DNA from: Chrysochromulina tobinii
Lineage: Eukaryota; Haptophyta; Prymnesiales; Chrysochromulinaceae
NCBI GenBank assembly: GCA_001275005.1
Contig: JWZX01002786.1
Location: forward strand, 1-35,755
DNA length: 35,755 nucleotides
Direction: 5' to 3'
In this document: one piece after another, positions 25,756 through 33,536 of the stretch
Position numbering within the stretch: the stretch's first letter is position 1
How the letters are laid out: every line of letters starts with the position of its first letter
The notes under the pieces: generated by a model
Seen by the model: only the letters and a program-made list of their open reading frames with translations
Databases searched by the model: none
What the model was told of the DNA's origin: nothing
Program-made: the position numbers and the translations under genes

Positions 25756-28700
25756 ATGAAAGCGCTGAGAGCCTCTCTCGCCGGGGACGCCCAGGTTGGA
25801 CACGTGAGAGCCGCTTCCACTGGGGACGCCAAAGTCGGCGCGTTGGGCCCATTCACCAAGTTGACGCGCAGTCGGAGCTTCATCACACAATGGAAGTCTG
25901 CACATGCAGCACTCGTCCAGGAGCGCGACGAGGCCAAGGCCCAATCAGAGGCCGACGCTGCCGCCGCCCGAATGTACCAGTTGCAAGCGGAGAACATGGC
26001 GACGAAGCTCGAGGCAGCCATCGCGGCGCAGGCGCAGCTGCAGCGCCAGCTTGCGCAGCTGACCGCGCAGCTGGAGGAGGCCAAGGCGGCCTTCAAAGGC
26101 CGGCCGCCGCGGCAGCTGTTTGTAGAGGCAGTCCAGCGGAACTCGTCAGCGCCGGCCCAAAGCGCGGAATCGCCGCGCAAGCAGGCCCTACGGACGCTGG
26201 GACTTCGGACACCTCCATCGGACAAGCTGCCCCAGGCGCCTGAAGGAGCTCCCTGCGCGAGCCCAATGAGCGTCGCCCCGAGCGCACTCGTCTCCAGTGG
26301 TGGCACCAGGTCGCAAGCAGTTCCACCGGCGAGCGAGGTGGTGCCAGCGTCCCCGGCCAAGGGTGCGAGCGGTGCACCCGATGGTGCCGGCACGGTGAAG
26401 CGCCTCTCTCGCGAGTTGGCATCCACACTCTCTCCCGCGAAGCTGGCGCCCAGTGCTGGCCAAGTGCGCGGCTCCCCGTTTCTGGTCGCGAAGGGCGCGC
26501 GCTCGAGCGACGCGAGCGCGCCGCCGCCGCGCCAGCCTCCAGTGGTTTCGAGCGGCGGCCCGGGCGAGGGTGGCGGCGCGATCTCGCCCACCGAGATGAG
26601 CTTCATCCAGCTCAAGAAGTTTCTGTTCTCTCATCCGCGAGTGCCTCGTGACGAGGTCTCCGGGGCGACGAGCCGCGCACCGCTGCTGGCCCTCGTCGAC
26701 AAGTACGGATTGGGCTCTGCCTCGGGCTCTACCTCGGGCTCCACCTCGATCTCGGGCTCTATCTCGATCTCGGGCTCTACCTCGGGCTCTACCTCGAGCT
26801 CCACCGCCAAGGCAGCGGACACGAGCGCGGCTGCAATGGCACCGCCACCCAGCACGGGCGCTGCCAGCACGGGCATCGCCAGCATGGGCGTGGCGCGTGA
26901 GGGGGGGGCGGTGCGACCACGGTACTCCGCGTTAGACGAGGCTCCAAGTACTGCCGACGCCGTTGAGTGGGAAGAGGCGCGAAGGATGAGCAATGCAATC
27001 CAGACACTCGCGCGCGTACGAGCAGAGAAGGCGTTGCAGGTGGAGGGCTCGCTGCTGGCTCTACCTCGACCGTTGCAGGCGGAGGGCTCGCCGCTGGCGC
27101 TACAGGCGGAGGGCTCGACTGGATTCTTGCCTACGGCCCCAGAGAGCAGCAGCCGCACCGAGAATGTGATTGAGAGCAGCCCGCCTGCGGCACCGGCTGC
27201 GACGATTGCTGCGGCGCCGTCGCCGGCAGCAGCAACGGCTGCGCCAAAGGCAACAGCAACAGCGCCGGCTGCGGCAACGGCTGCGGCAATGGCCGTGGCG
27301 ACTGCTGTGCTGCCGGCCGCGGCGCCGCCGGCGACGGCACCGGCTGCTGTGCAGCCGGCCGCGACACCTTCGTCTGCTGTGCAGCCGGCCAAGGCTCCGT
27401 TGTCTGCTGTGCAGCCGGCCGCGACACCCTCGTCTGCTGTGCAGCCGGCCGCGACAGCTGCAGCGACATCGACACCGGTCATGACAAGTGCTGTGACGCC
27501 AACGCCGGCGAAGGAGGAGGTGTTGACGGAGGAGGCGCGGAGGCAGGAGGAGCAAGGGGATTGGCTTGGGCAGGCTGTGGGCGCGCTCACGGGGTTGTTC
27601 TCACCACCGCCCATGCCCGGCGCCGCCGCCGCCACCGCCTCCTCGGCAGGCCCCTTGATTCCCCACAACTCCACTAGGATCGCTCGACCACCCACACGGA
27701 TGGCCGTTGGCTCAGGTGGCTCGGCGGCGCAGGCCGACACACCAGTCTGCCTCGACTTGCGAGGCACCCGCCAGCGTCGCAAGGCGTCCGCGTCGCGCTT
27801 CCTCGCCTCGGAGCATCGATTGAGTGATGACGAGCGCCGCTCGCTTCGTCGGCTCTGGGACGTGGCCGCACGCGCGGGCACGAGTGAGTGGCTTCGTCAC
27901 CGGCCCCTCTCCTCTCTCATTGAGCAGCTCCGGCATAGCGCGTGCGGCCTCGACGGCATCGATGCGGCCGGCCGAACGGCACTCATCATCGCCTCGGCCA
28001 ACGGCCACACCGACGTCGCCAAGGCGCTCATCGCGGGCGGTGCCGACCTCGAGAAGGTCACTTTTGGAGGCGAGACGGCGACGATGGCGGCGTGCTCCAA
28101 TGGGCACGCGGACACGTTGGCGCTGCTGCTCGACGCGCGCGCATCGGTCGCGATGGTGCCCGCGGGCGCTCATGACGGCGCGAGCCTGAGCTGCCTTGCG
28201 CGTGCGGCCAAAGGCGGCCACCTCGACGTCGTGCAGCTGCTCCTCGCTCAACGAGCCGAGTCGCTGCAGCCAGAGCTGCTGTGGACGCAGGAGTTGAATG
28301 GACACAGCGCGGGCAAGGCACGCGAGGGCACCGAAGCTCTTCACACTCACATTCACATTCACAGCGAGGGCACCGAAGCTCCGCGCACCGCGCTGCAGCT
28401 GGCGCTGCTCGGAGGTCATCTCGAGATCGCGCTTGCATTGCTCGACGCGGGCGCCACGTGTGATGTGCTCTCGGCCGCCTCCCTCGGGTTCGTCAGTGTG
28501 CTCGAGGGCGCGAGCTCGGCGGAGCTCGCGGCGCGAGATTTGGAGGGGCACTCGACGCTCGCCCTCGCGGCCTCGTACGGCCATCCCTCTTGCATCTCGT
28601 TGCTCCTTGGCAAGCGCGTTGACGTTGAGGCCCGGGATCAGGGGGGCTCGACGGTGCTCATGGCCGCGTGTGAGGGAGGGCACGCTTCTGTCGTCGCCCT

Positions 28701-29343
28701 CCTGTTGAGCTCCCTCTCCGGTGCCCATGGAACGGTCGGGCTGACGCGCGCGCTCCAGGCCCAGAATGACGATGGCGTGACGGCCCTGCATCTTGCGGCT
28801 GCGCACGGTCACCTCGAGGTGGTGCAGCAGCTGCTGCAGGCGGCGAGCGGCACCGCGGACGCGCTCAGCACCGCGCTCGTCAACCAGTGCGACCGGTGGC
28901 AGAGGACGGCACTGTTGCTCTCGATCTCGCGTGCCAGATCACTCGATGTCGCCATCGAGCTTCTCGCCGTCGACGGGTGCGAGGTCGATGCTCCCGACTG
29001 CTTCGGGTGCACGCCGCTTGGAGTGGCCGCGGCCGCGGGCGTGACCGAGCTCGTTGGCGCCCTTTTGTTCGCGCGCGCCGACCCGAATCGACCCGACCGT
29101 GCGGGCGAGACTCCTCTGATGGTCGCGGCCAAGGCTGGCAGGGACGGGGTGGTGAGTACCCTTCTCGCGCTCCCGGGCCTCCAGGTCGAGGCGCTCAACT
29201 GCGACGGGCAGAGTGCGCTCATGCTCGCGACGAATGAGGCGCACGAGGGCGTGGCCGCCATGCTCGTGCGCCGAGGCCGACGCGCCCCAAACAGCCCCGA
29301 GGATAGCACCGGCAGCTCACCCGGCAGCGAGCTGTGGATCTGA
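25756..29343 (+). CDS. Large ankyrin-repeat protein with coiled coil, single exon
   Basis: 1195 residues from ATG 25756. Residues about 40-115 form a coiled coil (QERDEAKAQSEADAAAARMY, QLQRQLAQLTAQLEEAKAAF). Residues about 120-640 are low-complexity Ala/Pro/Ser sequence with repeats (SGSTSGSTS, AVQPAATPSS) and one ordered-looking island, EMSFIQLKKFLFSHPRVPRD, a helix pair that may be a small binding module. From about 735 to 1175 there are roughly twelve ankyrin repeats: DAAGRTALIIASANGHTDVA, DQGGSTVLMAACEGGHASVV, DDGVTALHLAAAHGHLEVVQ, DCFGCTPLGVAAAAG, DRAGETPLMVAAKAG. Such proteins act as scaffolds; no partner can be named. One repeat carries an in-frame 42-bp duplication. The ATG at 25756 is the first in a long open frame. 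Confidence 0.8.
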   Translation: MKALRASLAGDAQVGHVRAASTGDAKVGALGPFTKLTRSRSFITQWKSAHAALVQERDEAKAQSEADAAAARMYQLQAENMATKLEAAIAAQAQLQRQLAQLTAQLEEAKAAFKGRPPRQLFVEAVQRNSSAPAQSAESPRKQALRTLGLRTPPSDKLPQAPEGAPCASPMSVAPSALVSSGGTRSQAVPPASEVVPASPAKGASGAPDGAGTVKRLSRELASTLSPAKLAPSAGQVRGSPFLVAKGARSSDASAPPPRQPPVVSSGGPGEGGGAISPTEMSFIQLKKFLFSHPRVPRDEVSGATSRAPLLALVDKYGLGSASGSTSGSTSISGSISISGSTSGSTSSSTAKAADTSAAAMAPPPSTGAASTGIASMGVAREGGAVRPRYSALDEAPSTADAVEWEEARRMSNAIQTLARVRAEKALQVEGSLLALPRPLQAEGSPLALQAEGSTGFLPTAPESSSRTENVIESSPPAAPAATIAAAPSPAAATAAPKATATAPAAATAAAMAVATAVLPAAAPPATAPAAVQPAATPSSAVQPAKAPLSAVQPAATPSSAVQPAATAAATSTPVMTSAVTPTPAKEEVLTEEARRQEEQGDWLGQAVGALTGLFSPPPMPGAAAATASSAGPLIPHNSTRIARPPTRMAVGSGGSAAQADTPVCLDLRGTRQRRKASASRFLASEHRLSDDERRSLRRLWDVAARAGTSEWLRHRPLSSLIEQLRHSACGLDGIDAAGRTALIIASANGHTDVAKALIAGGADLEKVTFGGETATMAACSNGHADTLALLLDARASVAMVPAGAHDGASLSCLARAAKGGHLDVVQLLLAQRAESLQPELLWTQELNGHSAGKAREGTEALHTHIHIHSEGTEAPRTALQLALLGGHLEIALALLDAGATCDVLSAASLGFVSVLEGASSAELAARDLEGHSTLALAASYGHPSCISLLLGKRVDVEARDQGGSTVLMAACEGGHASVVALLLSSLSGAHGTVGLTRALQAQNDDGVTALHLAAAHGHLEVVQQLLQAASGTADALSTALVNQCDRWQRTALLLSISRARSLDVAIELLAVDGCEVDAPDCFGCTPLGVAAAAGVTELVGALLFARADPNRPDRAGETPLMVAAKAGRDGVVSTLLALPGLQVEALNCDGQSALMLATNEAHEGVAAMLVRRGRRAPNSPEDSTGSSPGSELWI
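28322..28381 (+). repeat. 42-bp in-frame duplication inside an ankyrin repeat
   Basis: GCGAGGGCACCGAAGCTC occurs at 28322 and 28364, exactly 42 bp apart, with a CACATTCACATTCACA linker encoding THIHIHS. It adds 14 codons to a loop of the ankyrin region. There is no GT at its left junction, so it would not splice out. Confidence 0.88.
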
Positions 29344-29952
29344 GAGGGATCTGAGAGGCACACACGAGCACTCACGAGCACACTGTGGGAACGCCGATCG
29401 CGGCGACAACAGACGAGTGCAGTGGACACTGGGAACGCCGATCGCGGCGACAACAGACGAGTGCAGTGGACTCCTTACTTCAGCGTAGATGTTATTGCGG
29501 GAGTCACTCTCCACTCACCTCTCTCCCGTCCTGAGAACTATTGTATACGACACACGTACTATGTTAATCACACCGAAACTTGTTCATAATTGGTTTGCCA
29601 CACACCGTGCACACGGCGGTTACGTCTTACGTCGTGCGGTGTATTGGCATCCTACCCTACGATGCGGTATGAACTATCACCGACCCGACACCCGCACGCG
29701 CGCCACTGTGCTGTTGCCATGCCCTGGCGGGCGTGCGTCGAAAAGATCAAGTCGAGAGTTCCTAATCATAAATCAAGACGTGCACATAAGAGATAAGCCC
29801 GTCTTCGAAATGGTCATCGGAGGCCAGCTATACCCATCACAGTCTTGCGCAGCGCTTGCCTGTACAGCAGGGAGCGCGCAGCGCTTGCCTGTACAGCAGG
29901 GAGCGTTGCTTGTATATTGCTTGTATATTGCTTGTACAGCAGGGAGCGTTGC
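29344..29952. other. Convergent intergenic region with tandem duplications
   Basis: Tail-to-tail region between the ankyrin gene (+) and the LRR gene (-). A 41-bp sequence (29387-29427) is duplicated at 29431-29471 (44-bp period). GCAGCGCTTGCCTGTACAGC units and TTGCTTGTATA units repeat at 29855-29955. The middle is lower in GC. No gene is seen. Confidence 0.6.
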
Positions 29953-32900
29953 TTACATGTAACCCTGGAGGTTGACCTCGCCGTGGTGGTGACTTTCAGC
30001 CGTGCTGCTGGACATGTCCGAAGGGGACTTGATAGTCGTGCTGCTTGACATGTCCATGGGGGGCTTGATAGCGGCCACGTGGCCTCCCACGGGTTGGAAG
30101 ATGGGCTTGCCGGCGCGCTCGCGCTGGATGAGAGCTGAGCAGCTTAGGCACATGACGCACGCGGCTACCAGCGCCACGACGATGGCGATGATAGAGCCGA
30201 CCGAGACCTCCTGGACGTCGCCGCGCGAGAGATTCTGCGCGACCACCTGTGGAGCAGCCGTGATCACCGTGACGGTCACCGGCACGCCCGCGGTCGCGAG
30301 CATCGCCTGAAGCGATTCTGCGCTCTGGAAGGTACCACCGGGGGCCGTGAGGGCAACGGCGGCGGCCGCGGCCGCGACCGGAGTTGGATACACGATCTCG
30401 ACATTGATGTTCACTGACGCGGCGCTGACCGAGATGATGACGCTGTCCGAGGGGACACCCGCCTCCACCGCGAAGGCGGCGCGCATAGCGGCCTGGCGGG
30501 CCGCGGTGTAGGACGAGACGTCGCCCGAGGCCACGAATGAAGTCGTCACAGTCCGCGCAGGATCGGCTGGGATCACAACGGTGCGCATCACGTATGCCGA
30601 CCCCGCGAGGGCAGGCGAGTAGAAGTCGGTGCCCCAGTTAGCCACCTGCACGACGTAGGTCAAGGTCGGAACCGCCGCCGTCCCCGCAAGGCACTCAACC
30701 TCTGTCGGCGAGCGGTACGCGGCATTAACGAACGTAGCAACGGAGGTCACCGAGTTGATGAGCTTGCACTGGAGCTCAGTGCTGGGGACAAAGTTGGTGC
30801 CCGTGACCACGATGCTGCCGGGGTTGGGGACGGTGGCGCTGGTCACCATGGCCAGAGGGGTGCACACGCCAAACTCTTCCGTGCCCCGGCGGAAGACCCA
30901 CGCCGGCCAGTCGCCACGCTGCTGGTCACACAGGAAATGGTTCTCATTGATCTGGATCTGTGTGATGCCGTGCGCGTCTGTCATCAGCTCGTACAGGTAG
31001 GAGGGCAGCGGGCCACTGAGGTCGTTGTGGTCCAGGTAGAGCCGCGAGCTTGTTGATGCGTCCAGGTTGGCCGTCCACCCCTCCAGCTGCGTCTGGAACT
31101 GCCCCGAGAAGCGGTTGTGGTCGAGGTACAGGTGCCGGAAGCCCGAGGAGGTGTTCGGGATCGTGGGGATCGGGCCGCTGAAGTCATTGAACGAGAGTCC
31201 GAGCTCATAAAGGGCAGCCATGCCACCGACCACGTCGCTGGGCACAGTGCCAGACAATTTGTTGCGCTCGAGCGACACCCGCATCAGCTTGTCGTTGCAC
31301 TTCATCGCCTGCGGCAGGTTGCCGACGATTCCGGCATGGCGCAGGGTGAGCGAGGTCAACTCGGTGGCCTCCTGGATGGCGTCGGGGATGGTGGTGTCGA
31401 GGTCGAGGTAGCTCAGATCGAGGGTCTGCAGGTAGGGCGCATCCGTGAACAGGCAGTCGGGCAGCGTGCCAGTGAACTGGTTGCGCTCGAGTGAGATCAT
31501 CGTCAGTGCAGGATTGGAGTGCATGGGGCACGGGACGGGTCCGGTGAAACAGTTCTTGCTGAGGAAGACGCGCTGGAGTTCGGACGAGGCAAAGATGGAG
31601 GGCGGGAGGGTGCCGGAGATTGTGTTTTCGCGCAGGTAGAGGTTCTTGAGCTTATCGAACGCAACGAACGAAGCTGGGAGCGTGCCCGTCAAGCCTAGAC
31701 TGTCGAGGTCGATCTCGATGACGTCACCATCTTCATTGCACAAGACGTAGTCGATCCGCTCGCAGTTGCCGTTACCAGCGAGGCCGGGCGGCGTGGCGAG
31801 AACCATCGAGCGATCCGCGGGGTTCGAGTCCAGGCGGGTCGTGAAGAGCCAATCGCAATAAGGGATCACATCCGTATCCTCTTCGCGGCCGGTGGTGTTG
31901 TAGCTGGCGAGGTAGAGGAAACCAGGGGTCGGCTTGCGGCGCGAATACGCGCCGGCTTGGTATCGAGCTCGCGTCCAGTGGCGGTTGATGCTGCTCGCGC
32001 CCAAAATGAGGAGGTTCCAAATGGGCAGCTGGTCCTGTGTGGGCTTGCACATGGTGTTGTAGATGTCGCGGAGGGCGTTAAGCTGCGCGGGCTTGATGTA
32101 CGTGAGGGTCGGGGGGATCGTCGAGACGGTGATGCGGCCAGTGAGCCGAGACTCCGGGTATTGGAACGCGGCCGCGATGGCATGGATGGTGAGGTACACG
32201 TAGCCCGAGTTGGCGAGGCCGAAGTTGCCTGCCGTGCAGTCGATATGATCATCGGGGTCAGGTGATGTGGCCTCGCCGCACCAGTCCTGAGGGGGGTAGA
32301 GGGGGGACAGAGCAGGCGGTCGGTTCAATGGGGCATACGAGCGCGCGTTCGCACGTGTTCGGTGTTTGAGCGCGAGGAGCGAGCGGTGCAGCTATTGTTC
32401 GTGCAGCTATTGTTGTGCAGCACGCGCGGCGATGGCCTCTCTGGCGGCGCGTACCCACGTGGGCGATCGGTGGTAAAAGTCTTGGAACGTCGTCGGGACG
32501 GGTTGGAACGTGAACTCGGAGCTCAGGGAGCTAAGCCAGTTGTAGATGCTGTAGCTGCTGCCCACTCCGGGGATCAAGTATGGGATCTGGTACCAATGGG
32601 GAAACATGACGAAGGTTTGCGACGTCTCCCAGGCATACTTCAGCTTCCACCGGGGCTGGACGAAGACCTTGGTGTACAGGCTCTCGCTGCTGCCAAGATT
32701 GATGGCCACCGGGCAACCGGACGTCCACTCGAAGACGCCGCCAGAATCGATGAAAGTGCCGGTAGTCGCATTTTGCTGACCGGGCAGCAGACTCGGAATG
32801 CTCGGAATGCCCGAAAAGCCCATCCGGCATTGTCGAGTTGAGGAGTGGCAGGGCAGGATAGGCGGAGCAATAGGCCGGAATGAAGACTGGAGCCGGAGGA

Positions 32901-33175
32901 GGGGGGGACGGGCACGAAGCCTGAAGGCGGCGGCCCGTGCGCGACGCCGCCTTGACATCAACGGGGTGCGACTCGGCCACAGACACGATCCCTGTCTTCT
33001 GCTCAGGAACCACTGGCTCCGGGAACACGATGTGGTCCTCCCTCCACGCACTCTTTTGGTTCTCCTCGGTCTTGGCACGGATCGGTGGCTCAAAAGTGGC
33101 CGGAACCATGACAAGCTTGTCGCCGGCGACGAATACGGCATTCGCGAGGCAGATGAACAACTCCTTCGCGTGCAT
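29953..33175 (-). CDS. LRR-IPT single-pass membrane protein, 2 exons, with a one-base frameshift near 32812
   Basis: Exon 1 spans 33175-32455 and exon 2 spans 32286-29953 (join TGG/GAC, phase 0). Skipping one base of a GGG run (32812-32810) joins the two frames of exon 1 and gives about 1017 residues. The start is a signal-like MHAKELFICLANAVFVAG, then RRLQASCPSPPPPAP, then an ordered N-terminal domain (GGVFEWTSGCPVAINLGSSE, FVMFPHWYQIPYLIPGVG). Exon 2 has plant-type leucine-rich repeats at about 430-695 (LKNLYLRENTISGTLPPSIF, ALYELGLSFNDFSGPIP), an IPT/TIG-like domain at about 718-800 (PNPGSIVVTGTNFV), a small-residue-rich domain, a membrane span at about 934-960 (SIIAIVVALVAACVMC), and a short tail with a duplicated DMSSST motif. 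A surface receptor or adhesion role is inferred. Genuine mutation and sequencing error cannot be separated here. Confidence 0.8.
32287..32454 (-). other. Ordinary intron of the LRR gene
   Basis: GTACGC donor at 32454 and a pyrimidine-rich acceptor (CTACCCCCCTCAG) at 32287, 168 bp. It has only a small AACAATAGCTGCAC direct repeat and no exon copy or CTGATTGC word. Confidence 0.75.
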
Positions 33176-33536
33176 CGAGAACCCAATTGGATGGTCGCCT
33201 GTCTACCTTGCAGAAAAGTGGATGCATGCGAGAATTTATTCATTGGACCGTTGAGGTGTTTTTTATCCCAAAAAGCGTCGTGACAGGCGCTGAAGTGGCA
33301 ATTCCGAGGGAGGCGCACGCACACCCACCTTTACATTACGTTTTGCGAAAAGGTCAGTTGAATCGTCACGCTCAAATTCCGAGTGGGCAGCTGACTTGAC
33401 TTGACTTCGTAGCACCTCTTGCCACGTGTGTCACGTTAGCGTTACGGACGTCTGTCGTGTTAACGTTCACACGCGGTTAACGTTCATTCACGCGAACGAA
33501 AGCGCGCACTATTGGGTGCTTGAGGTGCCGCGGCTG
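33176..33536. promoter_or_regulatory. Bidirectional 5' region with TTGAC repeat and GTTAACGTTCAC motif
   Basis: It lies between the LRR gene (-) and the FYVE-lipase gene (+). It contains GACTTGACTTGACTT at 33393-33407 and GTCTGTCGTGTTAACG continuing into GTGTTAACGTTCACACG (33457-33473), then a second GGTTAACGTTCA at 33475-33486. The 17-mer is identical to that upstream of the nuclease gene. Confidence 0.55.

Noticed and set aside
26631..27881. 416-codon minus-strand open frame
   Set aside because: It is antisense to the low-complexity part of the ankyrin gene and contains only Ala/Thr/Val-rich repeats.
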